NCBI GenBank assembly: GCA_001899765.1
Contig: MKWM01000019.1
Location: forward strand, 156,494-220,493
Direction: 5' to 3'
From: Thiobacillus sp. 63-78
GTDB taxonomy: Bacteria > Pseudomonadota > Gammaproteobacteria > Burkholderiales > Thiobacillaceae
Length of the DNA stretch: 64,000 bases
Positions 1 to 7,824 of the stretch are shown one piece after another. The translations under genes and the position numbers were made by a program. The notes below the pieces were generated by a model. That model was not told the DNA's origin. It did no database searches and worked only from the letters and a program-made list of their open reading frames with translations. Numbering within the stretch: the first letter of the stretch is position 1; every line of letters begins with the position of its first letter.

Positions 1-138
1 CGTGACGCCATATTGCGCCGCCAGATCCTCCCAAACCCGTCCATGACTGCGAACGCTCTCAAGCACCTCGATCTCGGTCAGGTCGATGCCGGTCCAGCGT
101 CTTGCCGAGCCGGCAGCCCCTTCTTCAACTATGGCCAT
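1..138 (-). CDS. Partial small protein downstream of thiocyanate hydrolase (possible activator)
   Basis: Only the first 46 codons are in the window; the gene runs off the left edge. The ATG at 138 follows a clear AAGGAGT ribosome binding site and lies 32 bp after the scnC stop, so it is probably the fourth gene of the scn operon. The visible part contains the stretches RRWTGIDLTEIEVLESV and VWEDLAAQYGVT. In Thiobacillus thioparus a small cobalt-loading activator (P15K) is encoded next to scnBAC, and position and size would fit. I cannot confirm homology from 46 residues, so the function is inference from context. Confidence 0.6.
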   Translation of the reverse strand, partial: MAIVEEGAAGSARRWTGIDLTEIEVLESVRSHGRVWEDLAAQYGVT

Positions 139-170
139 GATTGACTCCTTAGGCTAATCTGCGTCAGTAC

Positions 171-917
171 TCAGTGGTCGTGATGAACCGGACGAATCGC
201 CTTGATTTTCGGACGCTTGGTGTTCGAGGTAATGCCGGGTTTCGGCACCGCGACGCCAATCAGGCAATCCCGCGTCACGATCTCGGCCAGTTGATCCTCG
301 GTCCAGCCCTCCGTGCCCTCGGGACGGGTCGGCATGACGATGTAGCGGGTCTTCTGGTTGGAATCCGCCACACGGACCTGAACTTCCGCCGGCAGTTGCA
401 GGCCGAACTCGGCGAGCACCTGACGCGGCCAGCGCACCAGGCGACGCCGGTAATTGGGCGTGCGATACCACTCGGGCGACTGCCCCAGAATCGGGCGGGG
501 ATAGCACGAGCACAGGGTGCACACCACGACATGCTTCAACGTGGGCGTATCCGCCAGAACGCGCAGGTTGCAGTAATCGCTGGGGGTGCCGAACTGGGTG
601 GGCGGGCTGGTGACCCAGTTGACGCCCACTGCCTTGCTGGCCTCGACGCCATCTTCAATACAAAGCTTCTTGTACTCGGGATCCAGCCAGGCCTTGGCAA
701 CCAGGCGCGCCGCGGGCAGCGGGCCAAGGGTATGCACGTATTCCTTCCAGACGCGGTGGTCTTCAGCGGAAAAAAGTCCCTTTTCGATGGCCAGTTCGCG
801 CACCGCCATCTCGAGAATTTCAAAATCACTGACTTCATCAACCATCGGAGCCGGCTTGTGGCCGTGGCCGTGGTCATGGTCGTGGTCATGGTCGTGGTCA
901 TGGTCGTGATCAGACAT
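171..917 (-). CDS. scnC: Thiocyanate hydrolase gamma subunit (cobalt catalytic subunit)
   Basis: Catalytic subunit of thiocyanate hydrolase, which converts thiocyanate and water to carbonyl sulfide and ammonia. It corresponds to the alpha subunit of nitrile hydratase. The 248-aa product carries the Co(III) claw VCTLCSCY, with Cys133, Cys136, Ser137 and Cys138; threonine in this motif is the cobalt-type signature. The N-terminus is an unusual run of His-Asp then His-Gly pairs (residues 3-20), and the C-terminus ends HHDH; both may bind metal. The ATG at 917 follows AGAGGAA. It is the third gene of scnB-scnA-scnC. Length and motifs agree with the Thiobacillus thioparus gamma subunit as I recall it. 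Confidence 0.95.
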   Translation of the reverse strand: MSDHDHDHDHDHDHDHGHGHKPAPMVDEVSDFEILEMAVRELAIEKGLFSAEDHRVWKEYVHTLGPLPAARLVAKAWLDPEYKKLCIEDGVEASKAVGVNWVTSPPTQFGTPSDYCNLRVLADTPTLKHVVVCTLCSCYPRPILGQSPEWYRTPNYRRRLVRWPRQVLAEFGLQLPAEVQVRVADSNQKTRYIVMPTRPEGTEGWTEDQLAEIVTRDCLIGVAVPKPGITSNTKRPKIKAIRPVHHDH

Positions 918-955
918 GTGTATTTCCTCTAGTCAATAAATGTCCGCGAGCCGAT

Positions 956-1327
956 TCAAGCCGACTCAAGATAGCGTTCCGGAACCTCGGTCTCCAGCGT
1001 GTCGTTGCTGAAGGTATCGCTGTACTCGGGCCAAAGTTCCTTCTGCGCAAACACGATGCTGTAGAACCACTCCGGATGGTCCACGTTGCCAAAGGCCTCG
1101 TCTTCGGCCGCGGGGCTCTCATACACCAGCTTGACGACAGTGCCCGTCGCGCCTCGCGTATAGGTCATGGTGCGGGTGTAAAACAGATCGGGCAGATCCT
1201 TGATGCGCACGCGATCGCCTTCCTTGAACTTGGCCGGACCGGCCTTGCCGCTGAAGCACTGGGGGTCGCCAATGCCCGTGGCCATCTTGGCATGATGGGT
1301 TCTGTCGTAAACAGGTTTGGTACTCAT
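956..1327 (-). CDS. scnA: Thiocyanate hydrolase alpha subunit
   Basis: A 123-aa protein homologous to the C-terminal half of the nitrile hydratase beta subunit. It shows the SH3-like fold signature of that family: F-x-x-G-D-x-V-R-I-K-D-L-P near residue 35, then YTRGATGTVV and a WFYSIVF strand. It is part of the ScnABC heteromer and shapes the active site around the cobalt centre of ScnC. I chose the ATG at 1327 over an upstream in-frame start at 1402 because it follows scnB by 22 bp with a GAGG-type ribosome binding site and gives the family-typical N-terminus. The genes lie in the order B, A, C on the minus strand. Confidence 0.92.
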   Translation of the reverse strand: MSTKPVYDRTHHAKMATGIGDPQCFSGKAGPAKFKEGDRVRIKDLPDLFYTRTMTYTRGATGTVVKLVYESPAAEDEAFGNVDHPEWFYSIVFAQKELWPEYSDTFSNDTLETEVPERYLESA

Positions 1328-1349
1328 ATCATCTTCACCTCTGGAAAAT

Positions 1350-1823
1350 TTACTTGGCCTGGGGCGTGACGTATTCACCCAGTTTGTGTTCGGCCTTGGC
1401 ACGTTTTTTCAGCTCGTCGATCTTGTTGACGAGTTCCGTGAGCGTGACGTACTGCTTGTCAACCAGGATGCGGGCCGCGGTCAGCAACCACCGGCCGTAA
1501 TAGGGCAGCCCCAGATACTGCGTCTGGCCGACATCCACGTTCTGCTTGCGGCGGCGCTCCTCGGCAGTCCATACCCCGCGCCAGGCGAGGCACTCGCAGG
1601 TCGCGAAGGTATTCAATTCCCAGATTTCCTCTTCCTTCTCGGCCCACACGATCGGAACATCCGCCTCGCCGCCGACGTCGTGCGACGCGCGGGTATACGC
1701 GCGATACAGCGTATGATCGATCAGGTCGGGCGAAGGCGCATGTGTCTGCTTGTGCAGCGCTGGCTGCATGTAGCCGACCGTCTCGAGATGCCGGTGTACC
1801 TCATTTCTGGTAGACGATGACAT
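1350..1823 (-). CDS. scnB: Thiocyanate hydrolase beta subunit
   Basis: A 157-aa protein homologous to the N-terminal half of the nitrile hydratase beta subunit; it completes the ScnABC heteromer. Visible family features are the helical N-terminus, the CECLAWRGVW stretch and the C-terminal helix LTELVNKIDELKKRA. The ATG at 1823 has AAAGGAGT about 8 bases upstream. It is the first gene of the scn operon, and a 40-bp LysR-type operator lies 200 bp upstream (2023-2062). The length equals that recalled for the Thiobacillus thioparus beta subunit. A divergent paralogue of this gene lies at 5197-5622. Confidence 0.92.
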   Translation of the reverse strand: MSSSTRNEVHRHLETVGYMQPALHKQTHAPSPDLIDHTLYRAYTRASHDVGGEADVPIVWAEKEEEIWELNTFATCECLAWRGVWTAEERRRKQNVDVGQTQYLGLPYYGRWLLTAARILVDKQYVTLTELVNKIDELKKRAKAEHKLGEYVTPQAK

Positions 1824-2422
1824 TGTGTTGACTCCTTTGTGGATTACGAACAAGTCGGCCGTCACGCGGGATACGATTGCCTGACTTCCGTGCCAGCCCG
1901 ACTTCTGCAAATTACCCGTTCAAGAAACCGGCCCTTTCCGGTGACACCATCGCTTCACGTCGTGGTGAATCCCAGTACCGATCTCTGATGCTGCATCATG
2001 CGTCATCCGCGTAATTGCTTCCAAGTCTTAATTCCGATGGCTCCCATAGGGTTTTGCTATGGGGCTGAAACACGCTTGCAGGCTGGCTTTGCGGCGTGTG
2101 ACAAGGGGGAGATCACATGACGGCCAAGATTCAAGGCCGCGCGTTTCGAGCATTCCAGGGTGTGCGACGGATCCACCGCTCCAAACCCTTCAGCGTACGG
2201 GCCGGATCGTCACGAGCGCTGCGGCTCTATGGACACCCTGCGTGGATTTCGTTTGTCGCGTGAATCGGATGCGGGCCATGCGCCTTCCGGTCTCTGAAGG
2301 AAGGGTTACGCGTGGCGAGAAGACCGTTCATTCGACGCGCGCGTCATCCCGGCCTGCCGCGCGTGCCCGCCCGGCAATCCCATGCGGAGAACGTGCCGGG
2401 TCGATCCGCCGGATGGCGCTGG
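1824..2422. other. scn operon upstream region
   Basis: About 600 bases without a convincing gene. It holds the presumed scnB promoter and the 40-bp regulator element at 2023-2062. From about 2100 to 2422 it is the 3' flank of the thiamine-diphosphate enzyme gene. Short open frames here are overlapping shadows without ribosome binding sites. I see no clear T-rich terminator hairpin. Confidence 0.6.
2023..2062 (+). promoter_or_regulatory. CynR/LysR-type operator, copy A (scn operon)
   Basis: A 40-bp element whose left half is TCTTAATTCCGAT and whose right half contains CCCATAG-N7-CTATGGG, a perfect 7-bp dyad with the T-N11-A spacing of LysR-family sites. Closely similar elements lie at 6121-6160, 8718-8757 and 9810-9849 (reverse strand). 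Its near edge is 200 bp from the scnB start codon, in the same orientation relative to the target gene as the other copies. Binding by the CynR-like protein at 8754-9740 is inference. Confidence 0.75.
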
Positions 2423-4198
2423 CTAACGATCGGTTTTTCTGTCGAATGAAGCGGGAGGCGTGCCCGCGCGGCTCCCTTGCCCCGCCATGACCGCCACGGG
2501 CGCCACCGCGGCCTGATCGATCACGACATCGATCACGGCCGGCCGGTTCGCATCGATCGCTTCCCTGATCGCCTTGCCGATATCGCGCGGATCCGTCACA
2601 CGAACGCCCCAGGCGCCCATCTCGCGGGCCATGGCGGCGAAATTCGTGTCTCCGAACTCCGACAGCTTGTCCAGATTGGGGGAGCCCGGCCAGACGCTCC
2701 GCAGCAGATGGGTCTGAAAAGCCATGGCCTGATTGTTCAAGACCACCGTGATCAGATTGATCTCGTTGCGCACCGCCGTCTCGATCTCGGCCAGATGGTA
2801 GAAAAACCCGCCGTCGCCCGTAAACGCCACCACGGTCCGTTCGGGCGCCGCCGCCTTGGCGCCCATGGCCGCCGGAAACGCCCAGCCGAGGCTCCCTTCG
2901 CAGTGCAGAAAATTCCTGCCCGCGGGAAGATCCATGAAAACCCCCGCCCAGGTGCCGACATACCCGGTGTCCGCGACGAACAGCGTATTCCGCGGACAGG
3001 CGTTCACCAGTTCGTCCGCCAGTTGTTCCGGCCGGATCGGGATCCTGTTTCCGTGCATGTGCGCATGTTCGCCCGCACGCCACGCCTGCAGATCCTGTTG
3101 CGCCTGCCGCACCCACTCGCCTGGCCCACTTCGCTTCGTCACGCCTGCCGCGTCCAGCAACTGCCGCAAGACGGTGCGCGCATCGCCGATCAGCGGCAGG
3201 ACGTTCGGATAGTTCGCGCCGGGCTGCGCCGGATTGATGTCGATGTGGATCACGCGAACGCCCGGCTTCGGCAGCCGCCTCATATTCGTCGTGGCGCCGC
3301 CCTGGTGCCCTCCCACGTAGAGCACCAGATCCGCTTCGGCGATCACCGCGTCGGTGGGGGGGCGCCGGTAGGTGCCGGTGACGCCGAGCGCCAGCGGATG
3401 GCGTTCATCGATACTACCCTTGCCGTTCAAGGTGGTGGTGACCGGCAATCCCAGTTGCTCGGCCAGCGCCGTCACTTCCTCCCAGGCGCCGGACACGACC
3501 GTGCCGCGGCCGCAGACCATGACCGGGCGCGCCGCGCGCCGGATCTCCAGCAGGGCCTGCCCGACCAGTTCGTCGTCCGCTCGCGGACGGAATGCCGGAT
3601 AGGAAAAATAACGCGGGTCGAGATAGCGGAAATCAAACTCCGCCTCCGCATCCTCCAGCGCGCCATCCAGGTACAGATGGACCGGCCGCGGCGCCCCGGT
3701 CGTCATTTCCCGGTAGGCCTTGCCGAAAAACTCCGCCATCCGGTCGATCGATCTCACTTCCGCGTCGTATTTGGTCACCGGGCGGAAATCCACATAGGCT
3801 TCCTGATACGAATTGCCCTGGTAGCGCGAACCCGGCAGCACGGGCGTCACCGCGAGCAGCGGGGTATGGCTCTGCCAGGCATCCGCGAGGCCGGCATACA
3901 GATTGGTGGCGCCGGGCCCGCCTTGCACGATCACCATCGTTGGCCTGCCCGAAGCCTGGGCATAGCCGTCGGCCATGTAAGCCGCGGCCTTTTCCGAGTG
4001 GCACAACACGCGCTTGACCGGATCCTTCGCCAGCTCGACGAGCGTGGGGTACAGGAAGGTCGGAACGAAAAACACCGCCTTGACTCCCGAGCGCCGCACC
4101 AGCTCCGCCAGGAACTGCTGGCCCTTCATTCTCTGCGGGCACTCAGCCACCGCTTCGTCCACGGAAGACTCATGCTGATCCATTGCTGCAAGGTTCAT
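2423..4198 (-). CDS. Thiamine-diphosphate-dependent enzyme, acetolactate synthase-like family
   Basis: A 591-aa enzyme with the full three-domain layout of the acetolactate synthase / benzoylformate decarboxylase superfamily. The N-terminal Pyr domain has the catalytic glutamate (CHSEKAAAYMADGYA, Glu69). The central domain contains VMVCGRGTV. The C-terminal PP domain has the ThDP motif GDGGF near residue 461 and NN about 27 residues later. The ATG at 4198 follows AAGGAG. It lies 64 bp downstream of the DGC-domain gene in the operon beginning with the scnB/scnA paralogues. The substrate is unknown; the family includes 2-oxoacid decarboxylases, oxalyl-CoA decarboxylase and sulfoacetaldehyde acetyltransferase, and I see nothing that decides between them. 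Confidence 0.88.
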   Translation of the reverse strand: MNLAAMDQHESSVDEAVAECPQRMKGQQFLAELVRRSGVKAVFFVPTFLYPTLVELAKDPVKRVLCHSEKAAAYMADGYAQASGRPTMVIVQGGPGATNLYAGLADAWQSHTPLLAVTPVLPGSRYQGNSYQEAYVDFRPVTKYDAEVRSIDRMAEFFGKAYREMTTGAPRPVHLYLDGALEDAEAEFDFRYLDPRYFSYPAFRPRADDELVGQALLEIRRAARPVMVCGRGTVVSGAWEEVTALAEQLGLPVTTTLNGKGSIDERHPLALGVTGTYRRPPTDAVIAEADLVLYVGGHQGGATTNMRRLPKPGVRVIHIDINPAQPGANYPNVLPLIGDARTVLRQLLDAAGVTKRSGPGEWVRQAQQDLQAWRAGEHAHMHGNRIPIRPEQLADELVNACPRNTLFVADTGYVGTWAGVFMDLPAGRNFLHCEGSLGWAFPAAMGAKAAAPERTVVAFTGDGGFFYHLAEIETAVRNEINLITVVLNNQAMAFQTHLLRSVWPGSPNLDKLSEFGDTNFAAMAREMGAWGVRVTDPRDIGKAIREAIDANRPAVIDVVIDQAAVAPVAVMAGQGSRAGTPPASFDRKTDR

Positions 4199-4262
4199 CG
4201 GTTTCTCCTTGATCGTCTCGTCGTCCCGGTCCGGATGCCCGCCTCGGGCATGGCCGCCCGCG

Positions 4263-4700
4263 TCAATCGCGATGGCCGCAGGTCACTTCGCCGCCGTCCG
4301 CCGCCGCCGTCGGCGGGCTGTCGCCATCCGGGCGAATCTCGCGCGCCAGCGCGACGACCTGCGGATAGAGGCGCTCCATATCGACATCCGCGGGATCCTG
4401 GCCGTAACGCTTTTTCACCCCCTGCTCGTGCAGTTGCAGGTAGCGGGCGGGCGCCACGCCGTGGCGTTTCAGACTCTCCCTGACGCAGCCCAGCGGACAG
4501 CCGTCGAGTGCGAGGATCGGCCGGCCGGACGTGGCCTGACGGACGAAGCGCGGGATGTCGGCCCCGACACCGGCGATGCAGGACATCTGCGCCTCGCCGT
4601 CATGATCGAGACACAGGGCCAGCCTGTTGGCGGTTTGAGCCGCGCTGGAGCAGCCCGAGCAGCTGTACACCAGCGGAAGATGGTTGCTTGGTCGAGCCAT
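4263..4700 (-). CDS. DGC-domain putative zinc-binding protein
   Basis: A 145-aa cysteine-rich protein with the features of the DGC domain family (putative zinc-binding, function unknown): YSCSGCSSAAQTANRLAL near the start, MSCIAGVGADIPRF in the middle, and the name-giving DGCPLGCVRESL near residue 75. The start at 4700 is preceded by AGGAGGGG at ideal spacing, which decides against the upstream ATG at 4721. It lies between the scnA-like gene (69 bp) and the ThDP enzyme, in the same direction, so it is very likely co-transcribed. A metal-handling or metal-sensing role for the neighbouring hydratase-like pair is possible but unproven. Confidence 0.8.
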   Translation of the reverse strand: MARPSNHLPLVYSCSGCSSAAQTANRLALCLDHDGEAQMSCIAGVGADIPRFVRQATSGRPILALDGCPLGCVRESLKRHGVAPARYLQLHEQGVKKRYGQDPADVDMERLYPQVVALAREIRPDGDSPPTAAADGGEVTCGHRD

Positions 4701-4769
4701 GACCCCTCCTGGAACACACACCGGTCAGTTGTCAGCGGGCGTGGATCGCGTTCGCGTCGCCACGCCGAC

Positions 4770-5210
4770 CTATGCCGGCTCCAGCCAGCGTTCGGGCATC
4801 TCAGCCTGTACCGTGTCTTCGGGATGGGTATCCGGGTCATCGGCCCCCCATAGATCCACATGCCGGAAACTCACCAGATAAAACCATTCCGCCTGATCGA
4901 TACGGCCCCAGGCCTCGTCTTCCGGGGTGGGACTTTCGTACACGACGGAGACGACCGTCCCCGCTACCCCGCGGGTATAGCCCGGGGTCTGGTTATAAAA
5001 AACATCCGGCAGATCCTTGACCCGCAGCTGATCGCCTGCCTTGAACCTGGGTGGGCCACCTGCCTTTCCCTTGTAACACTGCGGATCGCCCACACCTTCG
5101 GCGATTTCAGCGATCCGCAGACGATCGTACAGGGGCGAGTCGGTCGCTTTGCCCTGGCACTCATGGGCGCCTGACCCCATGGCCAATCCGGCATCGTCAT
5201 TTCTGTTCAT
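4770..5210 (-). CDS. Second nitrile-hydratase-beta/ScnA-like subunit
   Basis: A 146-aa paralogue of ScnA. It shares GVGDPQCYKGKAG, the RVKDLPDVFY segment, YTRGVAGTVVSVVYESP and the WFYLVSF strand, and ends EMPERWLEPA against VPERYLESA in ScnA. It has an extra N-terminal extension of about 20 residues. Its ATG overlaps the end of the upstream scnB-like gene by 14 bp, implying translational coupling. No gamma (cobalt catalytic) subunit follows: the next genes are the DGC protein and the ThDP enzyme. It may pair with ScnC from the first operon or have another role; this is undecided. Confidence 0.85.
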   Translation of the reverse strand: MNRNDDAGLAMGSGAHECQGKATDSPLYDRLRIAEIAEGVGDPQCYKGKAGGPPRFKAGDQLRVKDLPDVFYNQTPGYTRGVAGTVVSVVYESPTPEDEAWGRIDQAEWFYLVSFRHVDLWGADDPDTHPEDTVQAEMPERWLEPA

Positions 5211-5622
5211 AGCGTTTTTTCACCTCATCAATCTTGTTGGTCAGTTCCGCCAGCGAGACGAGCCGCTTGTCGACCATGGCCCGCGTGGCGGAAAGCAGGA
5301 ATCTCCCGGCGTAGGGCAGGGCAAAGTATTGCTTGTCGCCCAGGTCGACGACCCGGCGAAGCTTTTCCGTATGGTTCCAGATGCCGCGCCATGCCAGACA
5401 TTCGCAGGTCACCATGGTGTCCTTCTCCCAGGCCATCGGCTCTCTTTCCTGCAACTGGATCGGGCCGCCTTCTTCGCCGCCGAGGTCATGGGCCGTTCGC
5501 ATGAACTCCTTGAACGTGCCGCCGAATAATTCCGGATTGGGGAATTCCCTGTCGTCGATATGTTCTGAAGCGGTCGAATTCGTGGCAGCCCCCGGCTGCC
5601 GGAAGGGCTTATGCGTGGTCAT
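5197..5622 (-). CDS. Second nitrile-hydratase-beta/ScnB-like subunit
   Basis: A 141-aa paralogue of ScnB. It has the AHDLGGEEGGPI motif, CECLAWRGIW (CECLAWRGVW in ScnB), the tyrosine-rich middle QYFALPYAGRFLLSATRA, and the C-terminal helix LAELTNKIDEVKKRY. The N-terminal 25 residues differ from ScnB. It is the first large gene of a four-gene operon (scnB-like, scnA-like, DGC protein, ThDP enzyme). A copy of the shared LysR-type operator lies 499 bp upstream, further away than in the other operons. Confidence 0.85.
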   Translation of the reverse strand: MTTHKPFRQPGAATNSTASEHIDDREFPNPELFGGTFKEFMRTAHDLGGEEGGPIQLQEREPMAWEKDTMVTCECLAWRGIWNHTEKLRRVVDLGDKQYFALPYAGRFLLSATRAMVDKRLVSLAELTNKIDEVKKRYEQK

Positions 5623-5776
5623 GAGCGCGCCCTCCCTGCCGGATGGATTTCAGCCGGAACCCCTGAATACACGCTGCGTGCCCGCGCCTGGATACCGTTT
5701 CCGGCATGAGAACAGGCGTCGCGTCGCCCGCCCGGTCACCGTTTTCAGCATTTTCCTGTCTGCTCAATGCAATCAT
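5609..5776 (-). CDS. Possible 55-aa leader ORF before the scnB-like gene
   Basis: A short open frame whose ATG at 5776 follows a strong AAGGAGAG ribosome binding site and whose stop overlaps the start of the scnB-like gene by 14 bp. The predicted peptide is basic and hydrophilic and resembles nothing I recognise. It could be a small protein, a coupling leader, or chance. A 25-codon ORF further upstream, starting at 5929, also has a GAGGGG-like site. Low confidence. Confidence 0.25.
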   Translation of the reverse strand: MIALSRQENAENGDRAGDATPVLMPETVSRRGHAACIQGFRLKSIRQGGRAHDHA

Positions 5777-6217
5777 TCCGCTCTCCTTGTTCCACGCCAT
5801 CAACGATCGTGACGAACCTGACGGATCGTCCTGCTGCCGGAGGCCTGACGTTCAAGGCCATCCGGACCCCACGCTCCACCGGGCGGCCTTCCGTCCGCTA
5901 TCCACCTCTGTATTTCGAGGGCCCGACATTGCCCGCCCCTCGATCATCGTCACCGGCACACAGCCCTCGACATACAATTTATTAACATCTTCATATCCTT
6001 TTTAAGACGCAACCCCGCGCGCACGCCGCATCTCGCCATGGGTCACCAACAAGTCGGTTTGACCATTGAGCCGGCCACGCCGATGCCATTTGACTATGCA
6101 CCCGCGCAATCATTGTTTCAAAGTCTTAATTCCGATGATCCCCATCGGATTTTGCTATAGCGCCCCACTTCTTCCGAATGATCCCTGCATCTCCCGCCGG
6201 TCGATGATACGAACGGA
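5623..6217. other. Upstream region of the second scn-like operon
   Basis: A 595-bp stretch between the scnB-like gene and the end of the methyltransferase gene. It contains operator copy B (6121-6160), an AT-rich patch near 5965-6005 that could hold a promoter, and the two small open frames noted for the leader. The operator-to-gene distance is about 300 bp longer than at the other sites, so a gene may have been lost here or a long leader transcript may exist. Confidence 0.5.
6121..6160 (+). promoter_or_regulatory. CynR/LysR-type operator, copy B
   Basis: Nearly identical to copy A in its left half (AAGTCTTAATTCCGATG) and retaining TTTTGCTAT on the right; the dyad is weaker because CCATCGG replaces CCATAGG. 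It has the same orientation relative to the minus-strand operon it faces as copy A. It lies beyond the 3' end of the methyltransferase gene, so it most likely serves the scnB-like operon at 5622. Confidence 0.7.
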
Positions 6218-7039
6218 TCAGAGGCGACGCGCCATATACGTGTAGTAATTGCACGCGGCGAAGAAGGTTCCGTTCTCCATCGCCCGACGCTGCGCGTCGT
6301 GCCAGGCTTCCAGCGCGTCCCCGGGCACCAGCCCCGCCTTCCTGACATAGGGCACATAGGTTTCCGCAAACGATTTGAAATAGCTGGCGTGCCCGATTTC
6401 AATCACCGCATCGCCCCACGCGTCGGCCAGCTTCAGACCCAATTCGGGCAGAATCCGCGGCAGATCGCGCATGATCCGCGGATTGTTGAAGGTGACGTTC
6501 GTCAGCGCTTCGTCGACGCGGCGGCCGAGGTCATGGTCGGGATAGGCATAGGTCAGGGAAGCGTAGTCCCCATCAAAAACGACCACCGTCCCGCCTGGAC
6601 GGACAAGCCGCGCCATCTCGCCCAGCACGGCGAGCGGCGCGGTGACATGGCTGATCAGCGTATGGGCGATCACGACATCGAAGCTTGCGGCGGGAAGATC
6701 GACGCCATGCGCATCGCCGACCCGGAAAGCAATCCGGCTGTCGACACGTTCATCCCGGGCGAACCCGTTTGCGGCATCGATGAAAGAACCGCATTGGTCC
6801 ACGCCCAACGCCTGACCGGTGAAATCGTCCCGCCGCGCGAGCGTCCGCAGTACGACGCCCGTGCCGCAGCCCACCTCCAGGACCCGGGCCAGCGGAGGCA
6901 AGGCCAGCCGTGCCACATATTTGTCGAGCAAGCGCGTAAAGACGTCGTCGCGCGCGCGGCTTTCGAGCCGTGCGGCAAGGCGCTCACGCGCAGGCTCATC
7001 GAGTTCGTTGACAAAACGGTGGGGATCACGCGCAACCAT
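6218..7039 (-). CDS. Class I SAM-dependent methyltransferase
   Basis: A 273-aa protein with a Rossmann-type SAM-binding domain: motif I VLEVGCGTGVVLRTL (residues about 52-66), an acidic residue after the second strand (ALGVDQCG), and DVVIAHTLISHV as motif IV. The C-terminal third is not diagnostic. It stands alone between a terminator hairpin at 7118-7146 and operator copy B, so it is probably not in the cynS operon. Methylation of thiocyanate or a sulfur product is conceivable given the neighbours, but nothing in the sequence shows the substrate. Confidence 0.8.
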   Translation of the reverse strand: MVARDPHRFVNELDEPARERLAARLESRARDDVFTRLLDKYVARLALPPLARVLEVGCGTGVVLRTLARRDDFTGQALGVDQCGSFIDAANGFARDERVDSRIAFRVGDAHGVDLPAASFDVVIAHTLISHVTAPLAVLGEMARLVRPGGTVVVFDGDYASLTYAYPDHDLGRRVDEALTNVTFNNPRIMRDLPRILPELGLKLADAWGDAVIEIGHASYFKSFAETYVPYVRKAGLVPGDALEAWHDAQRRAMENGTFFAACNYYTYMARRL

Positions 7040-7117
7040 GCATCACCTCATTTCCAGACCCGAGCCGATCGTGCAGCGATCCGCGTCCGCCATGAAATGG
7101 CTACGCGGCTCGCCCGG

Positions 7118-7146
7118 AAAAAAAAGCCGCCTCGCGAAGAGGCGGC
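7118..7146 (-). terminator. Rho-independent terminator after cynS
   Basis: A perfect 8-bp stem (GCCGCCTC / GAGGCGGC) with a 5-base loop. On the minus strand it is followed by eight T residues. It lies about 140 bp downstream of the cynS stop and ends the cbiM-cynS transcript before the methyltransferase gene. Confidence 0.85.
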
Positions 7147-7281
7147 AACCCTAGGACATCCGGCACAGGAGGAGTAGATACCGGATTGAGGAGCCCTAAC
7201 ACTTGTGTTCAATAAATCGCCGATTCCGCGATCATTCCAGCCCCGCAACACTCGCTTGCCCCGAGCATCGTCACGGGTGCC

Positions 7282-7722
7282 TCACCATGATTTATAAGGC
7301 AGGAACTTGCCGCTGATGGTGACCAGCACGCGGTCGCCTTTCGGATCTTCCTGCCGGTCGATGTTCATGGTGAAGTCGATGGCGCTCATGATGCCGTCAC
7401 CGAATTTTTCGTTGATCATCTCCTTGATCGTTTCGCCATACACGTTAAGCATTTCATACCAGCGATAAATCAATGGGTCCGTCGGAATGGGGCGGTCCCA
7501 GGTCTTGGTCGGGAAACATTGCAGCGCAGTCGAGACCGCGTCATCGAGACCGAGCGCCTTGGCCACCGCATCGGCCTGGGGCTTCTCCAGGTGGTTCATG
7601 CCCAGGCAGGCCGAGCAGACAAATTCGTCGGACATGCCCGCAGCCCTGGCAATATCGGCCCACTTCAGGTTGTTCTTGAATTTGGCCTGAAGAATGGCCT
7701 CTTTCATTTCAGCTTTATTCAT
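7282..7722 (-). CDS. cynS: Cyanate hydratase (cyanase)
   Basis: Decomposes cyanate with bicarbonate to ammonia and CO2; a cytoplasmic decamer in known members. The 146-aa product has the helical N-terminal domain and the conserved C-terminal catalytic domain. Arg87, Glu90 and Ser113 align with the Escherichia coli catalytic triad Arg96, Glu99, Ser122 at a constant offset of nine. It ends GKFLPYKSW, typical of the family. The ATG at 7722 follows AAGGAG; the longer upstream reading is rejected. It lies 102 bp downstream of cbiM on the same strand. Confidence 0.97.
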   Translation of the reverse strand: MNKAEMKEAILQAKFKNNLKWADIARAAGMSDEFVCSACLGMNHLEKPQADAVAKALGLDDAVSTALQCFPTKTWDRPIPTDPLIYRWYEMLNVYGETIKEMINEKFGDGIMSAIDFTMNIDRQEDPKGDRVLVTISGKFLPYKSW

Positions 7723-7824
7723 TCCGTACCTGCTCCTTGCAAGCCAGCCGGGCGGGCGGGCCGCCCGGCAAGCGTTGTCATTCATTCATCGAGCGCCACG
7801 CCACCGCTCTGATGCTCGCCGGGA

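Noticed and set aside
2477..4483. Long plus-strand open frame of 668 codons
   Set aside because: It is antisense to the ThDP enzyme, which has motifs and a ribosome binding site; the plus-strand translation is low-complexity, rich in Arg and His, as GC-rich shadows are.
4770..5622. A complete second thiocyanate hydrolase
   Set aside because: No gene with the cobalt-claw motif VCTLCSC is near; only the two beta-type halves are present.
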